DNA of 64,000 nt from UMGS172 sp045637775 (lineage in GTDB: Bacteria > Bacillota > Clostridia > Oscillospirales > Acutalibacteraceae). The notes beneath the pieces were generated by a model. That model had not been told where the DNA came from, did not search any database, and saw only the letters and a list, made by a program, of their open reading frames with translations. The stretch is from NCBI GenBank assembly GCA_045637775.1, contig JAZUAC010000014.1, positions 40,974 to 104,973 of the forward strand. The letters run 5' to 3'. The stretch's first letter is position 1; each line of letters opens with the position of its first letter. Below, one piece after another: positions 7,931 to 15,820 of the stretch. Both the position numbers and the translations under genes were made by a program.

Positions 7931-9790
7931 ATGAAATTTATTCCTTTTGATTCGAGAGACATTTTGTATAAATCGCCCTTTGGTGCTGTGAGTAACGGCG
8001 AAACGGTTACCCTGCGTCTGCTTTTGCATAACGATGCCAAGTGCAGTGAGGCTTTTTTAAAGCTTCGCGAGGACTCGGGACGCGAGCAGTTTATCGCCTT
8101 GACACCGAGTGAAAGCTATGACGAAAACTACCGTTGGTATGCCGCAAGCCTTAATTTGGAAGAAGGTCTTTATTGGTACAGCTTTTGCTTCGATTCCCCT
8201 TGGGGAAGACAGTTTGTCACCCGTTTCAAGGGCGGTGAAGGCTATATCTCGCGCGACGGCGCCGAATGGCAGTTGACGGTTTATGAAAAGGAATACGAAA
8301 CCCCCGACAGCTTTTCGGGCGGTATAATTTATCAGATTTTCCCCGATAGATTTTACGCTTCGGGAAAACCGAAGCAGAACATCCCTTGTGACCGATATAT
8401 CCACCAAAGCACCGAAGAAGCACCCGAATACCGCCAATCGGGAGACCCTTGTTCACTTGGCAACGATTACTTTGGCGGTGATCTTGAGGGCATAAGACAG
8501 AAACTGCCTTATCTTTCGGAATTGGGTGTCAGCATTATTTATCTTAATCCGATTTTTGAGGCACATTCCAACCACCGCTACAACACTGCCGACTACATGA
8601 AAATAGACCCCATGTTGGGTGATGAGCAAGACCTTAAAAATCTTTGTGCCGATGCCAAAACACTTGGCATTTCGGTTGTTTTGGACGGCGTTTTCTCCCA
8701 CAGGGGTGACGATAGCATCTACTTCAACCGTTATGGTCGTTACGACTCGTTGGGTGCTTATCAATCGCAGGCATCACAGTATTATAATTGGTACAATTTT
8801 CATAATTGGCCCAACCGTTACAGCTCTTGGTGGGGCATTTCAACCCTGCCCGAAACTCAAGAGGAAAACCAAGATTTTGCCGAGTTTATTACGGGTAAAA
8901 ACGGCGTTTTGAGAAAATGGCTGAAATGCGGCATCGCAGGTTGGAGATTGGATGTTGCTGACGAGTTGCCCGATTCGTTTTTGGATAAATTGAGGACCGC
9001 AGTCAAAGAAGAAAACAAGGATGCCATTATAATCGGCGAGGTTTGGGAGGATGCCACCAACAAGATAAGCTACGGTGTGCGCCGCCGTTATTTGAGGGGC
9101 AAACAGCTCGACTCGGTTATGAACTATCCCTTTGCCTCGGCACTGATTAAGTTCCTCACGGGCGGCAACGGTGAAGACCTTGTGGAAACGGTTATGAGCA
9201 TTTGCGAAAACTATCCCCGCAAGGCTTTGAAGCTTTTGATGAACCATATCGGAACGCACGACACCGAGCGCATACTTACCGCTTTGGGAGGCGAACCCGA
9301 TTCGGGTCGCGGTCGCGGTTGGCAGTCAACAAAACGTATGAACGAGAGTGAAATGTGGAACGCCAAGAAGCTTTTGTATATTGCGGCACTTTTGCAGTAC
9401 ACTCTGCCGGGAATACCTTCGCTTTATTACGGTGACGAGGCAGGCATGGAGGGTTATGGCGACCCGTTCTGCCGCGGATTTTACCCCTGGGGCAAAGAAG
9501 ACGCTTATCTTGTGGATTTCTACAAGCGTTTGGGTCAGTTCCGCAGGTCGTGCGAGGCATTCCAAGACGGTGATTTCATCCCTGTTTCTTCGGGAGCAGG
9601 TCATATCGCCTTTATAAGAAAGGGCGAAACGCAACAGGTTTTGGTCTGCGCCAACCGTTGGTATGAACAACAGGTCATCTCGGTCGACAGAAGTTGGGCG
9701 GATGCCGAAATCGTGTTTGGCTACAAACCGCAAAACGGCCTTGTGAAAATAGATGGTCTTGGTTTTACTGTATTGAAAAAGAATGTATAA
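7931..9790 (+). CDS. GH13 alpha-glucan hydrolase (neopullulanase/cyclomaltodextrinase-like)
   Basis: 619 residues, no signal peptide, so probably cytoplasmic. An N-terminal beta-sandwich of about 125 residues (GH13_20-type N domain) is followed by the TIM barrel starting at IIYQIFPDRF (132). Catalytic residues are visible: Asp341 nucleophile in GWRLDVAD, Glu370 acid/base in GEVWED, and Asp444 in GTHDTER. A short C-terminal beta domain follows. It would hydrolyse alpha-1,4 (and perhaps alpha-1,6) links in maltodextrins, cyclodextrins or pullulan fragments. Length and architecture fit neopullulanase/maltogenic amylase-type enzymes. Monocistronic with its own promoter; no maltose transporter is nearby. 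Confidence 0.9.
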   Translation: MKFIPFDSRDILYKSPFGAVSNGETVTLRLLLHNDAKCSEAFLKLREDSGREQFIALTPSESYDENYRWYAASLNLEEGLYWYSFCFDSPWGRQFVTRFKGGEGYISRDGAEWQLTVYEKEYETPDSFSGGIIYQIFPDRFYASGKPKQNIPCDRYIHQSTEEAPEYRQSGDPCSLGNDYFGGDLEGIRQKLPYLSELGVSIIYLNPIFEAHSNHRYNTADYMKIDPMLGDEQDLKNLCADAKTLGISVVLDGVFSHRGDDSIYFNRYGRYDSLGAYQSQASQYYNWYNFHNWPNRYSSWWGISTLPETQEENQDFAEFITGKNGVLRKWLKCGIAGWRLDVADELPDSFLDKLRTAVKEENKDAIIIGEVWEDATNKISYGVRRRYLRGKQLDSVMNYPFASALIKFLTGGNGEDLVETVMSICENYPRKALKLLMNHIGTHDTERILTALGGEPDSGRGRGWQSTKRMNESEMWNAKKLLYIAALLQYTLPGIPSLYYGDEAGMEGYGDPFCRGFYPWGKEDAYLVDFYKRLGQFRRSCEAFQDGDFIPVSSGAGHIAFIRKGETQQVLVCANRWYEQQVISVDRSWADAEIVFGYKPQNGLVKIDGLGFTVLKKNV

Positions 9791-9828
9791 ACAAAGTCAG
9801 CCTTTGTTGGTTGACTTCGACGAAAAAG

Positions 9829-9854
9829 GCTCCCCTTGAAAATGCAAGGGGAGC
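9829..9854 (+). terminator. Hairpin after GH13 gene
   Basis: 10-bp perfect stem GCTCCCCTTG/CAAGGGGAGC with a 6-nt loop, then TGTTTG. The T tract is poor, so it could be a weak terminator or part of the intergenic repeat family. Confidence 0.5.
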
Positions 9855-9894
9855 TGTTTGCTTTGTGGGGAGGGGGTTTTAGTTAAATGTTCCC

Positions 9895-10797
9895 TCACAT
9901 CAACAACCCCAACATCATCATTTCCTTGACCTGTTGGTATATCGTTTCGCTGTCGGTGGGTGGCAATGGGTTTTGACCGCGACCCAGTTCGATAGTGAAC
10001 CCCGGTCGGCGGAAGGTTTCAATAAACCAATCCTTAAATCCGCCACCAACCGCCAAGGGTGTGGGCACATCCAGAGCATAGCCTGACGATGCCGCAAAAA
10101 TCTCGGCCATTTTCTGACCGCGGTGGGTGTTTATGCCGTTGTAGTCCCAATAAATGACCTCACCTTGGGAATGAAAACACATAACATAACGGATGTTGAC
10201 CTTTTTGCAAAGGTCAACCAATGCAACCGTTTCGGGCTCGGAATGAGGCTTTGTACCGCCAAAACGGGTTGGCCCGGGGCCGTAAAACCCGTGTTCGCGT
10301 TCAAGCTCATGCAGTTGTTCCCACCCTGCATCAAAATTATGGTTAAGGTCAACACCGCGGGCGTTGGCATTCCAATGGGTAAAATCGCCGTTACAAAGTT
10401 TGTAAAGCCTGCCTGCAAGGTCGCCGCAACCCTTTGCCCCTTTAAGTGAAATTTCGCAACCGTCGGGGTTGCAAAGCGGCATAAACAAAACCCCTTTGCC
10501 GTAAAGTGCGCGGTGTGCATCCACACCCGCAACCTTTCCTCCAACGCGCAAAGCCTCGCAAAGCTCTTCAATAAATCTAAGCAAAATATTGGCAGTGAGT
10601 CGTTCACTTCCGTGAATAGCGGCGGTGTAAAGTATGTAATCGGCACCTTTTCCAAGTCGCAAAAGCTTTATATCCCTGCCCATAACGGTCTTTCCTGCCG
10701 ACCCCAATTTCAAAAACGGATATTTTTCGCTCAAGTTTCGTAAAACGCCCTCAAAACCATTGTAATCATAATCGATTTGTTTTATAATAGAATTCAT
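9895..10797 (-). CDS. M14 family zinc carboxypeptidase
   Basis: About 300 residues from the ATG at 10797, chosen because AAAGGTG precedes it; an upstream GTG at 10806 overlaps that RBS. M14 landmarks: zinc ligands in HGSE (about 62-65), substrate-site NPDG, DLNHNF, third zinc ligand in CFHSQGEVIYW, and the catalytic Glu in FTIELGRG near the end. The set resembles gamma-D-glutamyl-meso-diaminopimelate peptidase I, which trims peptidoglycan stem peptides, but no LysM domain or signal peptide is present, so it probably acts inside the cell on recycled muropeptides or other peptides. Divergent from the Nudix gene. Confidence 0.85.
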   Translation of the reverse strand: MNSIIKQIDYDYNGFEGVLRNLSEKYPFLKLGSAGKTVMGRDIKLLRLGKGADYILYTAAIHGSERLTANILLRFIEELCEALRVGGKVAGVDAHRALYGKGVLFMPLCNPDGCEISLKGAKGCGDLAGRLYKLCNGDFTHWNANARGVDLNHNFDAGWEQLHELEREHGFYGPGPTRFGGTKPHSEPETVALVDLCKKVNIRYVMCFHSQGEVIYWDYNGINTHRGQKMAEIFAASSGYALDVPTPLAVGGGFKDWFIETFRRPGFTIELGRGQNPLPPTDSETIYQQVKEMMMLGLLM

Positions 10798-10866
10798 AAA
10801 CAACACCTTTTCTTGAGGTAAAATGCAGTCCTCTATATGAAAAGGTATTCAAAACGGAGTGATAAT

Positions 10867-11412
10867 ATGAATCTAACCGAAAAAGCAGTTTCCGAGTGCT
10901 ACAAATACCGTGGCAGAATCATCAACCTGCGTGTTGACGAGGCGCTTTTGCCCAACGGTACTGTTGCCACGCGTGAGGTGGTTGAGCACAACGGCGGTGT
11001 TTGTGTTGTGGCGTTGACCGAAAATGACGAGGTTTATCTCGTCAAGCAGTTCCGCTACCCTTATAAAGAGGTTATTTATGAGATTCCTGCAGGCAAGCGT
11101 GACGGTGACGAGGACCCGATGCTTGGTGCTATCCGCGAACTTAAAGAAGAAACAGGCACCACCGCCGAGACCATAATCCCCATAGGCGAGCTTTATCCCA
11201 CACCCGGTTATTGCGGTGAGATTATCTATATGTTTGCCGCAAAGGGTCTCAAAGAAGGCGAGCAGGACTTGGATGAGGATGAGTTTTTGCTTGCCGAGAA
11301 GATACCGCTTGAAAAGGTTATAGACATGATTCTTTCGGGCGAAATCAAGGATGCCAAAACCCAGGCGGCGGTGCTTAAAATTGCCGAAATGAAGCGTCGC
11401 GGTGAGTTTTAA
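10867..11412 (+). CDS. Nudix hydrolase (ADP-ribose pyrophosphatase type)
   Basis: 181 residues from the ATG at 10867, preceded by CGGAGTG; an in-frame ATG at 10837 lacks an RBS. The Nudix box is complete: Gly-x5-Glu (GKRDGDE) followed by x7 and RELKEETGT. The YRGRIINLRVDEALLPNG start and the PTPGYCGEIIYMFAA loop after the box are typical of ADP-ribose diphosphatases (YqkG/NudF group), which split ADP-ribose to AMP and ribose-5-phosphate. It is followed 21 bp later by two deacetylase genes and probably shares their transcript. Confidence 0.9.
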   Translation: MNLTEKAVSECYKYRGRIINLRVDEALLPNGTVATREVVEHNGGVCVVALTENDEVYLVKQFRYPYKEVIYEIPAGKRDGDEDPMLGAIRELKEETGTTAETIIPIGELYPTPGYCGEIIYMFAAKGLKEGEQDLDEDEFLLAEKIPLEKVIDMILSGEIKDAKTQAAVLKIAEMKRRGEF

Positions 11413-11433
11413 TCCATATTAAGGAGCAGTTTT

Positions 11434-12258
11434 ATGAATTATTATAAGATGATTTTTCCCAACGGCAAGGTGAAGGCTTTGACCTTCAGTTATGATGACG
11501 GCGTTGATGCCGACATTCGTCTTATTGAGATATTCAAGAAGAACGGACTTAAAGGCACATTCAACCTCAACGGCGGTCTGATGACGGGTGAGCAGGGCAA
11601 AAACGCAAGAAGACTTTCAGAGGATGAGTGCAAAGAGGTTTACGCTGACCCTGATGTTGAGGTTGCCTGCCACGCTTATACGCACCCCCATCTCGAAAAA
11701 TGCGACCCTGCCGTTGCCCTTCATGAGATTGTCACCGACCGACTGAAACTGGAAAAGCTGTTTGGTTGCGAGGTTCACGGAATGGCATATCCGTTCGGCA
11801 CCTATTCAAATACAGTTTTGGACGCTTGCAGAATGGCAGGCATCTACTACTCACGCTCGGTCAAAAGCACATTGAGCTTTGATTTGCCGACCGAGTGGCT
11901 CACGTGGCACCCAACCTGCCACCACGTCAACTCCGAAATATTTAATCTTGCCGACAAATTCTTGAACGAAACGCCCAAGGGAAATCCTTGGTTGTTCTAT
12001 GTTTGGGGTCATGCGTACGAATTTGACCAACGCAACGATTGGGACAGAATGGAGCAATTCTGCGAAAAAGTTGGCGGCCATGACGATGTTTGGTATGCCA
12101 CCAATATGGAAATTTATCTTTATTGCCGTGCGTTTAAACGTCTGCAATACTCGGCCGACGGTGAGATAATCCACAACCCGACATCCACCGAAATTTGGTT
12201 GTGCGACCGCAGAGGTAACGCATTCTCGATAGCCCCCGGCGAAACGGTAAAGCGATAA
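11434..12258 (+). CDS. Polysaccharide deacetylase family protein (NodB fold), copy 1
   Basis: 274 residues of the NodB homology (CE4) fold: motif 1 SYDDG (Asp21, Asp22), motif 2 HxxxH as HAYTH (His80, His84), motif 3 AYPFG near 118, and a late WGHAYEF segment. These supply the catalytic base and metal ligands of de-N-acetylases acting on amino sugars. There is no signal peptide or membrane anchor, so it may be cytoplasmic. RBS AAGGAG. It sits 13 bp before a paralogue of the same length and may form a heterodimer or serve a shared pathway with it. Substrate unknown. Confidence 0.82.
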   Translation: MNYYKMIFPNGKVKALTFSYDDGVDADIRLIEIFKKNGLKGTFNLNGGLMTGEQGKNARRLSEDECKEVYADPDVEVACHAYTHPHLEKCDPAVALHEIVTDRLKLEKLFGCEVHGMAYPFGTYSNTVLDACRMAGIYYSRSVKSTLSFDLPTEWLTWHPTCHHVNSEIFNLADKFLNETPKGNPWLFYVWGHAYEFDQRNDWDRMEQFCEKVGGHDDVWYATNMEIYLYCRAFKRLQYSADGEIIHNPTSTEIWLCDRRGNAFSIAPGETVKR

Positions 12259-12271
12259 GGAGGACGGCGTA

Positions 12272-13108
12272 ATGGTAAGAAAATATATGCGATTCCCCGG
12301 CGGTTTGGGCAAAGCCGTCACTTTAAGCTATGATGACGGTGTTCAGCAGGATATCCCGATGATTGCTTTGATGAAAAAATACGGCGTTAAGGGAACATTT
12401 AACCTTAACAGCGCAAGATTTATCACCCGTGACCATGTTTATCCCGAAGGTAAGGTTTGGCGCGCCATGATTGACGAGGACGTCCAGCCGACCTATTCCG
12501 ACCCAATTTGCAGTGTTGCAACCCATTCGGCTCATCATCCGACCTTGCTTAATATGTCAAAGGCTGAAATTGCCCAAGAGATTTTGTCCGACCGCATTGC
12601 GTTGGAAAACCTTTTCGGCAAGGTTATCACGGGTCACGCTATCCCTAACGGTCCTTATGACGAAACCACCATTGAGGTTGGCAAAATGTGTGGGCTCAAG
12701 TTTATGCGCACCACCAAGTCCACCCAAAGCTATAAATACCCCAAGAGCTTAATGCCGCTTGACCCCACCTGCGCACATTCTGACCCATATTTGATGGAGT
12801 TGACCGAAAAATTCCTTGACGACAGCCCTAAAGAAGACCCGTTTTTGTTCTACCTTTGGGGTCACACCTACACCTTTGAGGGTGACAACAACTGGTACAT
12901 CATTGAGGATTTTATGAAGGCCGTTTCGGGCAAAGATGATATTTGGTTTGCCACTAACGATGAGATTTTTGATTATGCCGAAAAATTCGCACAACTTGAA
13001 TGTTCTGCCAACGGACACATTGTTTCCAATCCCACCGATACCGATATTTGGTTTTTTGCAGGCGGACAGACACGCTGTGTAAAATCGGGTGAAACCATTA
13101 AAATTTAA
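12272..13108 (+). CDS. Polysaccharide deacetylase family protein (NodB fold), copy 2
   Basis: 278 residues, clearly paralogous to the gene just upstream along its full length (FPG..KAVTLSYDDG, GVKGTFNLN, LFYLWGHTYTF, DDIWFATN). Asp21/Asp22 and the metal ligands His85/His89 (HSAHH) are kept, but motif 3 is HAIPNG where copy 1 has MAYPFG, so the active-site loop differs. Excellent RBS (AAGGAGG). Tandem duplication followed by divergence is the simplest reading. The pair ends at a strong terminator. Confidence 0.8.
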   Translation: MVRKYMRFPGGLGKAVTLSYDDGVQQDIPMIALMKKYGVKGTFNLNSARFITRDHVYPEGKVWRAMIDEDVQPTYSDPICSVATHSAHHPTLLNMSKAEIAQEILSDRIALENLFGKVITGHAIPNGPYDETTIEVGKMCGLKFMRTTKSTQSYKYPKSLMPLDPTCAHSDPYLMELTEKFLDDSPKEDPFLFYLWGHTYTFEGDNNWYIIEDFMKAVSGKDDIWFATNDEIFDYAEKFAQLECSANGHIVSNPTDTDIWFFAGGQTRCVKSGETIKI

Positions 13109-13120
13109 CACAACACAAAA

Positions 13121-13153
13121 AACCCACCCCGAGTCCAAGACTCGGGGTGGGTT
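13121..13153. terminator. Bidirectional terminator between deacetylase 2 and NSS transporter
   Basis: 15-bp perfect stem (13121-13135 and 13139-13153, core CCCACCCCGAGTC) with a 3-nt loop, A run before and TTTT after. It separates two convergent genes. Confidence 0.88.
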
Positions 13154-13168
13154 GATTTTGATTACCTA

Positions 13169-14617
13169 TCAAAACTTATCAACAATACCCACAACGAACA
13201 AAATTGCAATGATTACGGGAAGGATAAAGGTCATATACAAACGCATCCAATTCTTGACCTTCAAGCCCTTGCCGGTGTTGGCTTCGTCGGTAAAGTTCTT
13301 CCAACCCCAGCCGTAGCGGGTGGTACAGAACAAAACATAAAGCAACGAACCAATCGGTAAAAGAACATTGGAAACAGCAAAATCCTCAAGGTCGAGAATG
13401 TTGGTACCTGCGCCCAACGGATTGAAGTCGGACAAAACATTGAAGCCCAATACACAAGGCAACGACAAAGCAAACAAAGCAACGCCGTTGATAAGGCAGG
13501 CCTTTTTGCGAGTCCATTTAAACATATCCTGCGTGCAGGCCACAATGTTTTCGAAAACTGCCAAAACGGTGGACAGTGCGGCAAACGACATGAACACGAA
13601 GAACAAGCTTCCCCAAAGACCGCCCAAGGGGATTTTGGCAAACATGGTGGGCAGAGTCTCGAAAATAAGTGAGGGTCCGGCATCAACATCAATTCCATAG
13701 GCAATGCAAGCAGGGAAAATGATGAGACCCGATGTTATTGCAACAAAGGTGTCCAAAGCAGCAATTCTGACCGATTCGCCCATGAGTGAACGGTCTTTTC
13801 CGAGATAGCTTCCGAAGATAGCCATCGAACCGATACCAAGACTCAAAGTAAAGAATGCCTGGTTCATTGCGGCAACAATAACCTTGCCAACACCCGCATT
13901 CTTGAGGTTTTCAAGACTCGGCATGAGGTAGAATTTCAAGCCTTCGGCGCCGCCTTCCATAAAGCAGCTGTTAATAGCAAGCGCAACCATAATGGCTATG
14001 AGTGCCAGCATCATATACTTGCTGACGCGTTCAAGACCCTTTTGCAGGCTGAACGAACAAACCACCGCACCGATCAAAACGGCAATACCCATGAACAGAA
14101 TCAAGCCCCATGGATCGGACACCATATCACCGAAAGAAGCCTTTGAAGCAACATAGTCAGGGTCGATGCTTTCAATCGGCTTGCCGTCTTTGATGTAGCT
14201 TTCTGCAATACTTCCAAGTGCCGAGGAATAGGATTCTGCCGAAACATCGTGAATGCTGTTGGACGACATTTTGACAAAATACTGCATCATCCAACCCGTG
14301 ACGGTGGTGTAGAACATCATCAAAAGGTAACTACCGATGAGTGCAGCTTTGCCATGAGCCTGCCAAACCGGTTTTTTGGGTGCCAATGCACTATGCATTG
14401 CGGCAGGGCTTTTTTGTGCTGCACGACCGATGGAAAACTCCATAGTCATGACGGGCACACCCATCACAATAAGGAAAAACAGATAAATCAGAACGAAGAT
14501 ACCGCCACCATTTTGACCGACCATGCTCGGAAATTTCCAAACATTGCCGATACCGATAGCGCATCCCGCACTAAGTAATATGAAGCCTAAACGGCTTCCC
14601 AAGCGTTCTCTTGACAA
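13169..14617 (-). CDS. Neurotransmitter:sodium symporter (NSS/SNF) family transporter
   Basis: 482 residues with about 11 membrane helices. The TM1 signature is clear: GIGNVWKFPSMVGQNGGGIFV (in parts, 22-42), the unwound helix holding Na+ and substrate in LeuT-like carriers, followed by the MGVPVMTMEFSIGR segment. Such bacterial NSS proteins import amino acids with sodium. The substrate cannot be read from the sequence. The start is TTG at 14617 with GGAGGG six nt upstream. Single gene; upstream lies a decayed regulator fragment. Confidence 0.88.
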   Translation of the reverse strand: MSRERLGSRLGFILLSAGCAIGIGNVWKFPSMVGQNGGGIFVLIYLFFLIVMGVPVMTMEFSIGRAAQKSPAAMHSALAPKKPVWQAHGKAALIGSYLLMMFYTTVTGWMMQYFVKMSSNSIHDVSAESYSSALGSIAESYIKDGKPIESIDPDYVASKASFGDMVSDPWGLILFMGIAVLIGAVVCSFSLQKGLERVSKYMMLALIAIMVALAINSCFMEGGAEGLKFYLMPSLENLKNAGVGKVIVAAMNQAFFTLSLGIGSMAIFGSYLGKDRSLMGESVRIAALDTFVAITSGLIIFPACIAYGIDVDAGPSLIFETLPTMFAKIPLGGLWGSLFFVFMSFAALSTVLAVFENIVACTQDMFKWTRKKACLINGVALFALSLPCVLGFNVLSDFNPLGAGTNILDLEDFAVSNVLLPIGSLLYVLFCTTRYGWGWKNFTDEANTGKGLKVKNWMRLYMTFILPVIIAILFVVGIVDKF

Positions 14618-14694
14618 ACAAACCCCTCCAAAGACTTACGAATAAATAATTATACCACTATAATACAACATTCAACATCCCGAGTCAATAAAAT

Positions 14695-14886
14695 TCACAG
14701 TTTTTTAGGGCGCCGTTTCGAACAATCGGTCTCGCCTGTCTCGTATATGGAATATCCCGTTTGTGGCATCCCCAAAATTTTAGCCATTTGTGTTTGATTC
14801 AGGTCCTTGTCGTTGCGCAAACCCCGTAGTCGTTGATGCAGAGCACGCCTATGAAATATTACACTTTCACCGCTATTTAATCTGTT
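14695..14886 (-). pseudogene. Remnant of an XRE-family (Cro/C1) HTH regulator
   Basis: On the minus strand an open frame encodes LRGLRNDKDLNQTQMA followed by KILGMPQTGYSIYETGETD, the five-helix XRE DNA-binding signature (compare the family pattern LRxxRxxxxLxQxxLAxxLGxxxxxxSxYExGxxx). The frame starts at 14886 after a stop without ATG, GTG or RBS, has an odd RALHQ insertion before the domain, and stops nine residues after the signature at 14695. It therefore looks like a truncated and decayed gene rather than an active regulator. It lies directly upstream of the NSS gene start, on the same strand. Confidence 0.6.
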
Positions 14887-14894
14887 TCAGGGTA

Positions 14895-14923
14895 TTGACA
14901 TTTAACCTAAAACGGGTAATACT
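14895..14923 (+). promoter_or_regulatory. Promoter before the short lipoprotein ORF
   Basis: Consensus TTGACA (14895-14900) with a 17-nt spacer and AATACT (14918-14923). It points to the 37-residue ORF at 14973. Confidence 0.5.
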
Positions 14924-14972
14924 GCAGATATACGTGCTGTATTAAATGGCATTGAGAAAGGATGAATAGAAA

Positions 14973-15086
14973 ATGAAGAAACTTTTTACGTTATTTCTTG
15001 TTTTATTAATGGTTTTGTCAGTGGTCGGTTGTGGCTCGGACAGCGATGATACAGCCACCAACTCGGTCAGCAACAGTATTTGTTAA
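14973..15086 (+). CDS. Short lipoprotein-like peptide (37 residues)
   Basis: ATG at 14973 preceded by GAAAGGATG, an acceptable RBS, and a TTGACA promoter about 75 nt upstream. The peptide is a complete lipoprotein signal: MKK, a hydrophobic core LFTLFLVLLMVL, and a lipobox SVVGC at 16-20, then a 17-residue polar tail ending in NSIC and a stop. The start resembles the signal peptide of the solute-binding lipoprotein encoded 735 bp downstream (LTAC lipobox). It is either a real tiny lipoprotein whose cleaved signal could act as a peptide signal, or the remains of a solute-binding protein gene. I cannot decide between these. Confidence 0.45.
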   Translation: MKKLFTLFLVLLMVLSVVGCGSDSDDTATNSVSNSIC

Positions 15087-15113
15087 ACTTTTGTCAAATT
15101 TTCAGAAAACCTA

Positions 15114-15142
15114 TTGATTTTTTGAAATTTTGCGTGTATAAT
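15114..15142 (+). promoter_or_regulatory. Promoter for the Crp/Fnr regulator
   Basis: TTGATT (15114-15119), 17-nt spacer, perfect TATAAT (15137-15142), about 45 nt before the start codon. Confidence 0.65.
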
Positions 15143-15148
15143 GTGTGT

Positions 15149-15172
15149 AAAGTGTACCAAATGAGACACTTT
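15149..15172. promoter_or_regulatory. Possible Crp/Fnr operator in the leader
   Basis: Inverted repeat AAAGTGT-N10-ACACTTT starting 7 nt after the -10 box. Half-site content and 24-bp span are similar in kind to Crp-family sites, so autoregulation by the downstream regulator is plausible. No second copy was seen before the ABC genes. Confidence 0.35.
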
Positions 15173-15185
15173 TAGAGGTGAAATA

Positions 15186-15785
15186 ATGAATTGTTTTTTG
15201 TTTTCGGGGTTGAGCGAAGCCGAAATTTCCGAAATCGTTGCCAAGCTCCAACCGCCTGTTTCGGCGCAAAAAGGTGCCGAGCTTTACCGAACGGGACTTA
15301 TCGGCATAATCATGTCGGGCAGTGCCAAGGTCTGCCGAATGGGTGACACGGGCAATGCCGTCACCGTCCGCAGTATGACCGCGGGTGAGGTTTTCGGTGT
15401 GGCAAGCGTTTTCGGTGAATGGAAGCAGGGCAAAAGCAGTATAGTTGCCAAAACCGAATGCGTTTGTTTGTACGCATCGGAGGATGAACTGAAATGCATT
15501 TTTGAGCAGTTCCCCAAAGTTGCCGTCAACTATATCTCCTTTTTGTCCGACCGCATAAGGTTTTTGAACCGCCGAGTCGATGCTTTTTCAGCAGGCAGTG
15601 CGGTGCAAAAGCTGTACGAATATCTTGTGTCGCAGGCTACAGACGGTGTTGTGACCCTTGATTTCGGTCTTGCCGAGCTGGCTCGCCGACTTAAAATGGG
15701 TAGGTCAAGTCTTTACAGAAGCCTTGAGGTCTTAGAGGAAAGCGGACTTGTGACCCGAAACAAAAATACATACACTGTAAAATAA
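15186..15785 (+). CDS. Crp/Fnr family transcriptional regulator
   Basis: 199 residues. N-terminal cyclic-nucleotide-binding-like beta barrel (1-115, with the GEVFGVASVFGE turn), a long dimerisation helix (about 115-145), and a C-terminal winged helix (LAELARRLKMGRSSLYRSLEVLEESGLV). No four-cysteine Fnr-type N-terminal cluster is present, so it is not an oxygen-sensing FNR; the ligand is unknown. RBS AGAGGTG. It precedes an ABC importer by 35 bp and probably cotranscribes with and controls it. Confidence 0.87.
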   Translation: MNCFLFSGLSEAEISEIVAKLQPPVSAQKGAELYRTGLIGIIMSGSAKVCRMGDTGNAVTVRSMTAGEVFGVASVFGEWKQGKSSIVAKTECVCLYASEDELKCIFEQFPKVAVNYISFLSDRIRFLNRRVDAFSAGSAVQKLYEYLVSQATDGVVTLDFGLAELARRLKMGRSSLYRSLEVLEESGLVTRNKNTYTVK

Positions 15786-15820
15786 TCACCTTGACTAATT
15801 TTCCTTGGGAGGAATAAAAA

